A stretch of DNA of 64,000 bases from Caloranaerobacter ferrireducens (GTDB lineage Bacteria > Bacillota > Clostridia > Tissierellales > Thermohalobacteraceae), in NCBI RefSeq assembly GCF_001730685.1, contig NZ_MDJR01000005.1, positions 124,001-188,000 of the forward strand, written 5' to 3'. A program made the position numbers and the translations under genes. Positions within the stretch are counted from its first letter, which is position 1, and every line of letters starts with the position of its first letter. Below are positions 47,714 to 59,287 of this stretch, piece after piece. Under the pieces are notes generated by a model, which saw only the letters and a list, made by a program, of their open reading frames with translations, searched no databases and was not told the DNA's origin.

Positions 47714-47758
47714 AGCGTGAAAAGTTAGAAAATTATTCCAACTTTTCACGCTTTTTTC
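47714..47758 (+). terminator. Terminator-like hairpin in the peptide-gene leader
   Basis: AGCGTGAAAAGTT / AACTTTTCACGCT, 13 pairs, followed by six T residues. It lies after the promoter and before agrD. It could stop readthrough from agrB or attenuate the peptide transcript. The stem is also kept in the second copy (51042-51082). Confidence 0.85.
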
Positions 47759-47801
47759 TTACTTTTAAAGGGATTGAAGAATATAATGAGGAGGTGAAAT
47801 G

Positions 47802-47939
47802 ATGAGTAAAAAATTTTTTAGAAACCTTTTAACAACAACTGCTGCAATGTTAATTATAATTTCTAACATAGGAGTAAAACCTACTTGCATTGGCTGGTTC
47901 TATAAGCCAGAAACTCCAGAGATTTTAAAAAGCAAATAG
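47802..47939 (+). CDS. agrD: AgrD-type cyclic autoinducer peptide precursor
   Basis: A 45-residue small gene. A strong AGGAGGTG site precedes ATG. The N-terminus is amphipathic (MSKKFFRNLLTTTAAMLIII). Residues 26-34 read KPTCIGWFY, followed by an acidic, proline-containing tail (KPETPEILKSK). This is the AgrD layout: leader, a short core starting at cysteine with aromatic residues, and a tail removed by AgrB. A thiolactone between C29 and a residue such as F33 or Y34 would form the signal. The exact ends are not predictable here. AgrB, a kinase and a LytTR regulator are adjacent. Confidence 0.88.
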   Translation: MSKKFFRNLLTTTAAMLIIISNIGVKPTCIGWFYKPETPEILKSK

Positions 47940-48007
47940 TTGTATTTAAACGGTTTCAAAGTTTTGTAATGAACTAAAAAATTTATGTAAGGAGGCGGTT
48001 TTAAATA

Positions 48008-49138
48008 ATGAAAAAATTTTTAGTGTATATTTTGGTATTGGGATTATTTTTGGGAACATCTTTAAATGTTTATTCATCTGATAACTTTGAATATCGAATT
48101 AGAGAGGATAAAAGTATCAAGGGTTTTCAGATAAGATATTTAAAAGAATTTAAAAAATCTCAGTCCGACATGAGAGACTTTGCATTAAAAAAATATGAAC
48201 CAGCTTTAAAATATATTGAAAAGTATTTTAATGAAAATGATATTGATATACCTGTAGACATTGATAATGAAGATTTTCAGAAAATGATTTATCTATTTGC
48301 ATTTCCTAATAAGATTAGTAATGTACCAACAGAAAATTTGATATCTTTTGTGAAATTTATGGACATTTATGAAAATTACGAACAAAATAGAAAAATTGAA
48401 AATATAACAAGAAAATTTAAAATAGCTAGTAAAGAGGTAGAAGCAATAAATGGAGTAAGTAAAGATGATATATTACTATTAAATTCGTTAATGCCATCTA
48501 TAGCAACTCCAACAAAAAATAATGAAGAAGAATCTTTAACTCTAAATAATATTGTTACTGTGGAAAGTAGCAATGGGTATAATCCTAATGCTGCAAGAGA
48601 TTATGCTTATACATGGGCATATAAGACAAATAATTCTGAATATGGTTACTATGCAAATTATTATGGTGTAGAAAATCCATCTGATGATATGACTGAAGAG
48701 GAAAGACCTTGGAATGATTGCACTAATTTTGTATCTCAGTGTTTAGAAGCTGGTGGAATGAATTATATAAAAGAAACTATATGGACGCCTTATAATGACG
48801 AGGAAAATTGGTACTATAGCGATAATAAACCTTCCTATACATGGGGTGGAGCACATAATTTTTATCTGCATTGGAGAGTAAGAGCTGGGATTGCACCTTT
48901 TTCATCAGATTTAACTGTTGGAGATGTTGTTAATGCAGATTTCGGTGGAGATGGTCATATAGATCATACAGCTATTATTACAAAAGACACTGGTTCAGCT
49001 TCTTCAAATTTATATTTAACCCAACATACTACAGATAGAAAAGAAAAATATGATGATGGAAGAAATTATACATTAAAGGCTTGGTATGATAATGGATATA
49101 CTGTTTATGGATATGAGATGGATAAAGCATCTAATTAG
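48008..49138 (+). CDS. Secreted amidase-domain protein (Amidase_6 type)
   Basis: A 376-residue exported protein with signal peptide MKKFLVYILVLGLFLGTSLNVYS. Residues about 30-180 are helical and unassigned. The C-terminal domain, about 190-370, has the features of the putative amidase family PF12671: YNPNAARDYAYTWA, C238 in DCTNFVSQCLEAGG, H320 in DHTAIIT, and TQHTTDR. C238 and H320 are probable catalytic residues, so a wall or peptide hydrolase is likely. It follows agrD by 69 bases with AAGGAGGCGG and is probably under the same quorum control. Confidence 0.87.
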   Translation: MKKFLVYILVLGLFLGTSLNVYSSDNFEYRIREDKSIKGFQIRYLKEFKKSQSDMRDFALKKYEPALKYIEKYFNENDIDIPVDIDNEDFQKMIYLFAFPNKISNVPTENLISFVKFMDIYENYEQNRKIENITRKFKIASKEVEAINGVSKDDILLLNSLMPSIATPTKNNEEESLTLNNIVTVESSNGYNPNAARDYAYTWAYKTNNSEYGYYANYYGVENPSDDMTEEERPWNDCTNFVSQCLEAGGMNYIKETIWTPYNDEENWYYSDNKPSYTWGGAHNFYLHWRVRAGIAPFSSDLTVGDVVNADFGGDGHIDHTAIITKDTGSASSNLYLTQHTTDRKEKYDDGRNYTLKAWYDNGYTVYGYEMDKASN

Positions 49139-49493
49139 AGTTTTGATTATCTTGATTATATTTTTACTATGTAGTTATATTCTTTTTACTAAATTTAATA
49201 ATTTAAAGTTTTATGAAACTAATTCTATTATTAGATTGATTATTTCTAAAGATGATATTATTAAAATTAATGATACAGAATACATATTATATATACCAAG
49301 CCAATTTAAATCTCAATATAACAGGTATCTTAAAAATAAGATAGACAAAATAATTGGAGAAGATTATAGTTTTGAACAGCATGAAGCTAATTCCTATTTT
49401 TATAAAAATGCTAATGAAAAAGTCATAGTATCTACAAAACAACTTGTAAATAATAATTTTGTAAAATTAAATATTACTAAAGCAAAGCTTTGA
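49113..49493 (+). CDS. Small membrane-anchored protein of unknown function
   Basis: About 126 residues. One N-terminal membrane segment (about 8-24, LIRVLIILIIFLLCSYILF) is followed by a lysine-rich outer domain. The start, ATG at 49113, lies inside the end of the amidase gene and has no clear site, so translation may be coupled. No family is recognised. It may be an accessory or protective partner of the amidase. Confidence 0.6.
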   Translation: MRWIKHLIRVLIILIIFLLCSYILFTKFNNLKFYETNSIIRLIISKDDIIKINDTEYILYIPSQFKSQYNRYLKNKIDKIIGEDYSFEQHEANSYFYKNANEKVIVSTKQLVNNNFVKLNITKAKL

Positions 49494-49514
49494 ATTATTG
49501 ACAATGGGCAGTAA

Positions 49515-50447
49515 TTGCAATGCGTTCAAATTTGTATTTTATTAAATATTACAACTATTACTTTTGCTGCAAATCAAAATAGAGCAGTTTTTTATTACAA
49601 GGATGGTAATGGTAGAAATTACAAAGTTGAAGCTGAAGAAGTGGTAGTTTTTGAAAGTCCAGATGGCACTGATAGAACAATATTAATTATTGAACAAAAA
49701 AATAATAACATGGTAATTACTCAGTATACAAATAATGAATTTATTAATAAAGTAGAAAGAAAAAACGGTTCTAATAAAATTATAGTGACTTATAAGAATG
49801 GGAAAAAGGAGCAGTTAGATGTAAATCAGTTTATAAAAAAATACAGACATGATAAAGGTAGTAAGATTTTTAAAAAATCTAGTTCTGATATTTCAAATCA
49901 GAAGATTGAATAAACTAATATTAAGAATGTTTATAGTATAACTGGTTCATCTTATAATTATTTTGATGAAAGATATATTGAAAAGTATTTAACAACTATT
50001 AGAGCTTACGAAAAAGTTGAGACTTACTATGGTGATTATGTAAAATATGATATTGGTTCAGGTGTAACAATAAGTGTCATAGTAAGTATATTTTTTGATA
50101 TAGCTAGTCTGTTTAGTGGTGGATTAACTAAAGCTGTCGAAATACTTATTAAAATATTAGGAGCAGCTATAGTAGGGGGGGTGTTAGATAAAACTATAAA
50201 CGGAAGAATTCATGCTAAAATTGAAGACTATACATATAAAGTATATAGATTAGATACATATCAGTCTGAATATTTTACTGGTAAAGCTGTTTATGTTGCA
50301 GGATATAGTAAAGTTGAAGGGGAATAAGGAAAGTATATTGATGAATTATATGACACTCAAGGATGGAATGGTTATGATTTGAGAAATACACCCGGTAATT
50401 TAGATTATTTCTATGAAACTGCAGGAGAAGTATTGTTTGGATATTAG
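49515..50447 (+). pseudogene. Broken gene for a secreted protein with a hydrophobic helical segment
   Basis: One reading frame runs for 311 codons but is cut by TAA at 49911-49913 and again at 50325-50327; translation continues smoothly through both, ending at TAG 50445-50447. The start is doubtful: a TTG opens a short signal-like stretch (LLNITTITFAANQ), and a nearby ATG at 49504 is out of frame. The first part is beta-rich (about 20-130). The middle has a hydrophobic stretch of about 60 residues (from GSGVTISVIVSIFFD to VGGVLDKTI). That layout recalls large bacteriocin-like or pore-forming secreted proteins, but I cannot name a family. It lies in the quorum-sensing cassette. Confidence 0.72.
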
Positions 50448-50555
50448 GAAACATACAATATAGTTTGTTTATAGAACAAATTAGTCAGTTAAATAATAAG
50501 TGCATATAAACTTTATAAACAAGCATAATAATATAAGACTAAATGAGGGATATAA

Positions 50556-50873
50556 ATGGATGATACCATTATGGATATTATTTTACACCCATTAACTTCT
50601 TTATTGTTAGGGATTGTAATAATAGTAATGGGAGTACTTACGAAAAATGGTGTAATAGATATAGAAAAAAATTATCCTTTAAGGAATATAATTGATATGG
50701 ATGGTTACTTAAAAGTTTTATTTTTTCATGCCTATACAATAGGGTGTCTATATATTATTCTTAGTTTTACAGCATATTATATTAAAAATGATGCTGTAAA
50801 TGCTTTTATTGTAGTTATTATCATTGTAGATTATATAGTTTATCGTATTAGATTAAGAAAATATTATACGTAA
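50556..50873 (+). CDS. Small membrane protein, possible immunity-type partner
   Basis: A 105-residue protein with three predicted membrane segments (about 10-27, 52-72 and 80-98). The ATG follows GAGGG. I recognise no family. It follows the broken secreted protein gene, an arrangement seen for bacteriocin immunity proteins, but that role is only a suggestion. Confidence 0.6.
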   Translation: MDDTIMDIILHPLTSLLLGIVIIVMGVLTKNGVIDIEKNYPLRNIIDMDGYLKVLFFHAYTIGCLYIILSFTAYYIKNDAVNAFIVVIIIVDYIVYRIRLRKYYT

Positions 50874-50975
50874 TGAGTTAAACATGACAATAAAAGGCTG
50901 ATTTTATTATATCTTGATTATCATATATGGTAATGGAATGAATAAAGATAAGTTATGTTTTTTGGTATGGTGTGT

Positions 50976-51132
50976 ATTTTCAGACAATAAAATGACATTT
51001 TCGGGAAATATCATTGAAAATGGAAAAATGTTTTTATAAAATTAGCGTGAAAAGCTAGAAAATTATTCCAACTTTTCACGCTGTTTTTCTTATTCTTTAA
51101 AGCATTAAAGAATATAATGAGGAAGTGAGATG
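50976..51132 (+). repeat. Second, partial copy of the agrD upstream region
   Basis: This stretch matches 47644-47801: paired TTTTC-GACAAT-like repeats 21 bases apart, ATTGAAAATGG, the TATAAAATTAGCG stretch, the long hairpin, and the AATATAATGAGG lead to the start codon. The ribosome binding site is changed to GAGGAAGTG. Confidence 0.85.
51042..51089 (+). terminator. Terminator-like hairpin, second copy
   Basis: AGCGTGAAAAG / CTTTTCACGCT with one changed pair position near the loop. The following T tract is broken by a G. Confidence 0.7.
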
Positions 51133-51297
51133 ATGAGTAAAAAAATTTTTAGAAACCTTTTAACAACTACGATGAAAAGGAAAGGAGACATTTCAATGAA
51201 AAAATTTAATATAGTTTTGAGTTTTGTTTTGATATTAATATTATTTTTAGAAACTGTTAATGTATATGCGTATTCAGATTTGGATATTAAAACATAA
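51133..51297 (+). pseudogene. Chimera of agrD leader and amidase signal peptide
   Basis: The first 13 codons match agrD (MSKKIFRNLLTTT). The frame then passes, without the cysteine core, into MKRKGDISMKKFNIVLSF, which resembles the signal peptide of the amidase gene and carries its own AAAGGAG site. It stops at TAA after 54 codons. This looks like a deletion that fused the start of a duplicated agrD to the start of a duplicated amidase gene. No functional signal could be made. Confidence 0.75.
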
Positions 51298-51434
51298 AAG
51301 CTTATGAAAGATAATTTTGAGATATTAAAAGCAAAGAATGGATTGAAGAGTTTAGATGATTGGCTATAAGAATGAATTATTATAAGCTTCGGAGGTGATA
51401 GTAATATCTTTAAGAATATTAAAAATACTAAGAT
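51298..51434 (+). other. Degenerate non-coding tail of the cassette
   Basis: Short open stretches (for example a 22-codon frame after 51303) and an isolated GGAGGTG at 51393-51399 without a usable gene. It looks like decayed coding DNA. Confidence 0.4.
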
Positions 51435-51496
51435 GATGTTAAGGTTAATACAGAAGCTGATTTAATCATTGTAGAATATTTGAAAAAAAGGATATA
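51435..51496 (+). pseudogene. Remnant of the 3' end of the CoA-transferase B gene
   Basis: About 62 bases match 44789-44851 with roughly eight differences and one deletion. They include the identical run GAAGCTGATTTAATCATTG. The rest of the gene is absent. Together with the intact gene end it flanks the quorum-sensing cassette as a direct repeat. Confidence 0.85.
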
Positions 51497-51540
51497 GAGT
51501 AGATTTATCAGGTAATAAAATTTAGAGAACAAATAAATAA

Positions 51541-51577
51541 ATGAGTCAAGAAGCTGTCCCTTGACTCATTTTATTTA
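51541..51577 (+). terminator. Intrinsic terminator
   Basis: ATGAGTCAAG / CTTGACTCAT with a TTTTATTTAT tail. It lies 45 bases after the CoA-transferase remnant and may be the original terminator of those genes. Confidence 0.8.
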
Positions 51578-51678
51578 TCAACATTATCAAAAATTTAACG
51601 ATTAAAAATTTAATGTAATTATTGTTAATCTGATGAATTTATCTTTATAATTTTAAACTTACCATCCATTTATTCAAC

Positions 51679-51707
51679 TTGATAAAAGATAACAAAAGTT
51701 TTATTAT
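51679..51707 (+). promoter_or_regulatory. Probable promoter of the ATP synthase operon
   Basis: TTGATA, a 17-base spacer and TATTAT. It overlaps a fragment of the two-hairpin dispersed element (about 51690-51726), which may provide the -10 box. Confidence 0.45.
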
Positions 51708-51768
51708 AATCTATAGGAAATTATAAATAAAAATATTTCAAGAAATAATAATAAAGTGGAGTGGTTAA

Positions 51769-51981
51769 ATGAAGGATAATAAATCAAAAATCCTGCAAAA
51801 TTTAGCCTTGGTTTCACAAATAGGTTTGTCTATGGCACTGCCTATTTTAGGAGGCGTATACATAGGAAGTTTTTTAGATGATAAACTAAATACTGGGTAT
51901 ATTTTTTTAGGAGTTTTTTCAGTATTAGGAATAATTACATCTTTCATAAGTTTATTTAAGATAACGACTAAAGGGAAGTGA
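51769..51981 (+). CDS. atpZ: AtpZ/AtpI-like small membrane protein
   Basis: A 70-residue protein with two membrane helices (about 14-34 and 43-65) and the ALPILGGVYIGSFLDDKL motif of the ATPase_gene1 family. Such proteins are encoded at the front of ATP synthase operons and are thought to aid magnesium uptake or assembly. The start ATG follows AAAGTGGAGTGG. Confidence 0.85.
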   Translation: MKDNKSKILQNLALVSQIGLSMALPILGGVYIGSFLDDKLNTGYIFLGVFSVLGIITSFISLFKITTKGK

Positions 51982-51985
51982 TTAT

Positions 51986-52384
51986 TTGAGCCTTAATGAC
52001 AATACACAATCTAAAATAATAAAGAGGGTAATTATATTAACACTACTTATAATAGGAATATTCTTTTTAATATTTCCTAAACCTAAGCCATGTATTTATG
52101 GAATCATTTTTGGGGCAACAATAAATGTACTTAATTTTAGATTAATGAGCTTGACCTTAGAAAAAGCCGTAAAGATGTCTAACAATAAAATAATGCCGTA
52201 TGTTATGGGGAACTATATGGTAAGATACTTGATTTATGGCATAGTGTTAACAATTTCAGCAATAGCTGATTATATAAATTTTTATTCTACAGTATTAGGA
52301 ATATTTATGGTCAAAATTATTATCATATTCGACACATTTTATGATATTATAAAAGGGAGAAGGACATCAAAGATGCGAAATTAA
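51986..52384 (+). CDS. atpI: ATP synthase subunit I
   Basis: A 132-residue membrane protein with four predicted helices, in the usual position between atpZ and atpB. Subunit I helps assemble the c ring. It starts at TTG after AGGGAAG, four bases from the previous stop. Sequence is poorly conserved in this family, so position gives most of the support. Confidence 0.82.
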   Translation: MSLNDNTQSKIIKRVIILTLLIIGIFFLIFPKPKPCIYGIIFGATINVLNFRLMSLTLEKAVKMSNNKIMPYVMGNYMVRYLIYGIVLTISAIADYINFYSTVLGIFMVKIIIIFDTFYDIIKGRRTSKMRN

Positions 52385-52408
52385 TTTTCATGAAAGGAGG
52401 TCGGAATA

Positions 52409-53080
52409 GTGAAAATAGAAATAGCTTTAACACTTTTTGGAAAAGAAATTTTTATACCTGAAACTATAGTTAACACTTGGATTATAGTAATTTTATTAAC
52501 TATTTTTGCAATATATGTGAACAGAAAGATAAAAAATGCAAAAATAGATGAAAAACCTTCAGGTTTACTTAATGTAATAGAATTATTAGTTGAAGGAGTT
52601 CAGTCTTTAGTTGAAAGTACAATGGGTTCTGATAAACTAAAGTTTGCTCCTTACATAGGAACTCTTGCTTTATACTTATTAGTAGCTAATCTATTTGGAT
52701 TATTAGGATTTAAACCTCCTACATCAGACTACAATGTAACTTTTAGCTTGGCTATAATCACTTTTGTTTTAACACAATATTATGGCTTAAAATCTAAAGG
52801 TCTAGGAGGATATATAAAAGGATTTTTCGAGCCTATGCCATTATTATTCCCATTAAACGTAATAGGAGAAATAGCAAACCCTATATCATTATCATTCCGT
52901 CTTTTTGGTAATATTTTAAGTGGTGTAATAATTATGGGGCTTATATATGGGGCATTAGGCTATGCATCAGTAGTTATAACACCTGTATTCCATGCATACT
53001 TTGACGTTTTTGCAGGTGTAATACAAACATTTATATTTGTAATGCTTACTATGGTATTTATTTCAATGGCAATGGAGTAA
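52409..53080 (+). CDS. atpB: ATP synthase subunit a
   Basis: The stator channel for ions. The 223-residue protein has five or six helices and the conserved helix PISLSFRLFGNILSG with the essential arginine. GTG start after AAAGGAGG. Together with the c subunit it sets ion specificity. Confidence 0.96.
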   Translation: MKIEIALTLFGKEIFIPETIVNTWIIVILLTIFAIYVNRKIKNAKIDEKPSGLLNVIELLVEGVQSLVESTMGSDKLKFAPYIGTLALYLLVANLFGLLGFKPPTSDYNVTFSLAIITFVLTQYYGLKSKGLGGYIKGFFEPMPLLFPLNVIGEIANPISLSFRLFGNILSGVIIMGLIYGALGYASVVITPVFHAYFDVFAGVIQTFIFVMLTMVFISMAME

Positions 53081-53134
53081 AGTTAATTCCGGACTTAGTG
53101 TCCGTCAAATATAATCACAGTATGTAAACCTTGA

Positions 53135-53416
<282 letters not shown>

Positions 53417-53499
53417 TATACCTACATAAGAGGTGGGTATTTTCGCCCATCTCTTGTTTCTGTATTAAACTGGAAGTTAATGGGAGAGCCATTTTATAT

Positions 53500-53612
53500 A
53501 TAGGTACTAGGTGCTGGGTACTGGGTACTAGGTATTGTATATTCGTTTTTCGCTATTCGCTTTTCGAATATCGAACAGCGAACGACGAATGACAAATGAC
53601 TAACAACAGCGA
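53500..53612. repeat. Mosaic heptameric repeat inside the ATP synthase operon (atpE-atpF)
   Basis: GGTACTA, GGTGCTG, GGTACTG, GGTACTA units pass directly into reverse TTCG and forward ACAGCGA/ACGAATG units. The block ends just before the atpF ribosome binding site. Confidence 0.88.
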
Positions 53613-53627
53613 AAGGAGGCTTTATAA

Positions 53628-54127
53628 ATGTCAATGACTGTAAGAGTTATTCCAGAGCTTAGTTCTTTGATAATGCAGATAACAGCAACAATTATTCTGT
53701 TCTTAATACTAAGACATTTCTTATTCAAGCCAGTTACTGAATTTTTAAATGCTAGAAAAGAAAAAATAGCAAGTGATTTAGAAACTGCAAACAAAAACAA
53801 GGAAGAAGCTCAAAATTTAAAAAGAGAATATGAAATGAAGATTGAAGCATCTAAAAAAGAAGCTCAAGAAATTATAGAGGCTGCTAGACGTAGAGGTGAA
53901 GAAGTAAGAGAAGAAATAATAATGGAAGCAAAGAAAGAAGCAGAAGCTATAATTGAAAAAGCTAGAAAAGAGATAGAAAGAGAAAGAGAAAAAGCAGTAG
54001 AAGAGCTAAAAGAAGAAGTTGTTACAATAGCTATGTTAGCTGCTTCAAAAGTTATAGATAAAAACTTAGATATTAATGCTCATAAAGAGATTATAAATAA
54101 GTTTATAAATGAGGTAGGGGAAGCTAA

Positions 54128-54140
<13 letters not shown>
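53628..54140 (+). CDS. atpF: ATP synthase subunit b
   Basis: The peripheral stalk. The 170-residue protein has one membrane helix (about 12-32) and a long charged coiled coil (about 40-140). The start follows AAAGGAGG. It overlaps atpH by 13 bases. A gap of 211 bases separates it from atpE, unusual in this operon, and most of the gap is repeat. Confidence 0.95.
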
Positions 54141-56306
<2,166 letters not shown>

Positions 56307-56323
56307 GGACGGGAGGTGAAAAC

Positions 56324-57184
56324 ATGGCCCAAGCAGGAATGCGAGATATAAAAAGAAGAATTAGAAGTGTAAGTAATACAAAGCAGATTACAAAGGCCAT
56401 GGAGCTTGTATCCTCGGCAAAGCTAAGGAGAACCAGAGAAAAATTAGAAAAAACAAGACCTTACTATAACACTATAGTAAGGAGTATAAATGATATATTA
56501 GCTTCAACTTCAGGAATAAAGCATCCCTTCTTAGAAAAAAGAGAAGTTAAAAAGGCAGCTTATATAGTTATAACAGCAGATAGAGGTTTATGTGGCGGAT
56601 ATAATAATAACGTAATTAAGCTGACTGAAGAGAATATAAAAAATAAAGAAAATGCTGTAATAATTGCAGTAGGACAAAAAGGTAGAGACTTTTTTAGAAG
56701 AAGGGGATATAATCTAGCAGGAGAGTTTGTGCATATTTCAGAAAACCCTCAATATTCTCATGCTAGAGAAATTGGAGACATAGTTATAGATTTATATAAA
56801 AAGAAAGAAATAGACGAAGTAAATGTAGTCTATACACGATTTGAAAGTACTATTTCACAAGTAACTAAAATAATGAAACTTCTTCCAGCAGAAAACGTAG
56901 TAGAAAAGGAAGGCAGAAAAAAGACAACTTTAGTAGAATATGAACCGTCTCCTGAAGAAGTATTAGATTATTTAATACCAAAATATATACACAGTGTAAT
57001 ATACGGAGCAATGATAGAAGCATCAGCAAGTGAGCAGGCAGCAAGAAGAAATGCAATGGAATCGGCTACAGATAATGCTCAGGAAATGATAGAAGACTTA
57101 AAGTTAAGCTATAACAGAGCACGTCAGGCATCAATAACTCAAGAAATAGCAGAAATTGTTGGTGGAGCAGAAGCGCTTAAGTAG
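56324..57184 (+). CDS. atpG: ATP synthase subunit gamma
   Basis: The rotor shaft. The 286-residue protein has the N-terminal helix MRDIKRRIRSVSNTKQITKAM, the TADRGLCGGYN motif and the C-terminal helix ending ITQEIAEIVGGAEAL. The start follows GGGAGGTG. Confidence 0.97.
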   Translation: MAQAGMRDIKRRIRSVSNTKQITKAMELVSSAKLRRTREKLEKTRPYYNTIVRSINDILASTSGIKHPFLEKREVKKAAYIVITADRGLCGGYNNNVIKLTEENIKNKENAVIIAVGQKGRDFFRRRGYNLAGEFVHISENPQYSHAREIGDIVIDLYKKKEIDEVNVVYTRFESTISQVTKIMKLLPAENVVEKEGRKKTTLVEYEPSPEEVLDYLIPKYIHSVIYGAMIEASASEQAARRNAMESATDNAQEMIEDLKLSYNRARQASITQEIAEIVGGAEALK

Positions 57185-57252
57185 TTGTTCGCTTTCCGCT
57201 TCTCGCTTTTCGCTTTTCGAATAACGAATGGCGAATAGCGAACGACGAAAAA
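57184..57252. repeat. Heptameric repeat inside the ATP synthase operon (atpG-atpD)
   Basis: Four reverse TTCGC-type units, then ACGAATG, GCGAATA, GCGAACG, ACGAAAA units, beginning at the atpG stop. Confidence 0.9.
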
Positions 57253-57262
57253 GGTAAGATAA

Positions 57263-58678
<1,416 letters not shown>

Positions 58679-58702
58679 GGCTTTAAAAGCGAGGTGGAGA
58701 AA

Positions 58703-59104
58703 ATGTCACAATTCACCCTAGAAATAGTGACTCCAGATAGAAAGTTTTTCGAAGATGAAGTAGAAATGGTAATCGTAAGAGGGGTAGAGGGAGATATAGG
58801 TATACTTAAAAATCATACTCCTTTGGTTACACCCTTATCAATTGGCAGGATAAGAATAAAGAAAAACGGAGAATTTAAAGAAGCAGCCATAGCAGGAGGA
58901 TATATAGAAGTATCAAAGAATAAGACAACAGTTATAACAGATGCTGCTGAGTGGCCAGAAGAAATAGATGTAAAAAGAGCAGAAGAAGCTAAAAAAAGAG
59001 CAGAACAAAGACTTAAAAGTAGTAAAAGTGAAGTAGATATTGTTAGAGCTCATATAGCATTGAGAAAAGCATTAAATAGATTAGAAGTAGCTAAGAAAAA
59101 ATAA
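58703..59104 (+). CDS. atpC: ATP synthase subunit epsilon
   Basis: The regulatory subunit of F1. The 133-residue protein has the beta-sandwich (FTLEIVTPDRKFFEDEVEMV, ILKNHTPLVTPL) and the C-terminal helical hairpin. The ATG at 58703 follows GAGGTGG; a GTG at 58694 would overlap the site. It ends the operon. Confidence 0.95.
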   Translation: MSQFTLEIVTPDRKFFEDEVEMVIVRGVEGDIGILKNHTPLVTPLSIGRIRIKKNGEFKEAAIAGGYIEVSKNKTTVITDAAEWPEEIDVKRAEEAKKRAEQRLKSSKSEVDIVRAHIALRKALNRLEVAKKK

Positions 59105-59135
59105 GACTAGGCGAATGCCTGGTCTTATTTTTTGT
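59101..59135 (+). terminator. Terminator of the ATP synthase operon
   Basis: ATAAGAC / GTCTTAT with inner AGGC / GCCT, then T residues. It overlaps the atpC stop. Confidence 0.93.
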
Positions 59136-59194
59136 TCAATAAAAAATATGAGAAAAGTGTATAAATTCTATCTCTCCTGTCAAAACTTTTAATA

Positions 59195-59263
59195 GAGGAA
59201 AGGGCGATAAGGTAAAAATGTTTTCGTCCCCCTTTACATTTTTACCTGATTCGTTCTTTCCTC
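59195..59263 (+). promoter_or_regulatory. Two-part hairpin in the ywmB leader
   Basis: An outer stem GAGGAAAG / CTTTCCTC and an inner stem GGTAAAAATGT / ACATTTTTACC are separated by internal loops of eight and nine bases, with a 14-base end loop. It lies just before the GAAGGAGGG site. It resembles a cis-regulatory RNA, but I match it to no known class. Confidence 0.6.
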
Positions 59264-59287
59264 AGTCTTTTGAAGGAGGGAAGAAGA

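Noticed and set aside
49911-50327. Selenocysteine or other recoding in the broken secreted-protein gene
   Set aside because: Both internal stops are TAA, not TGA, and no recoding structure is seen. Simple decay is more likely.
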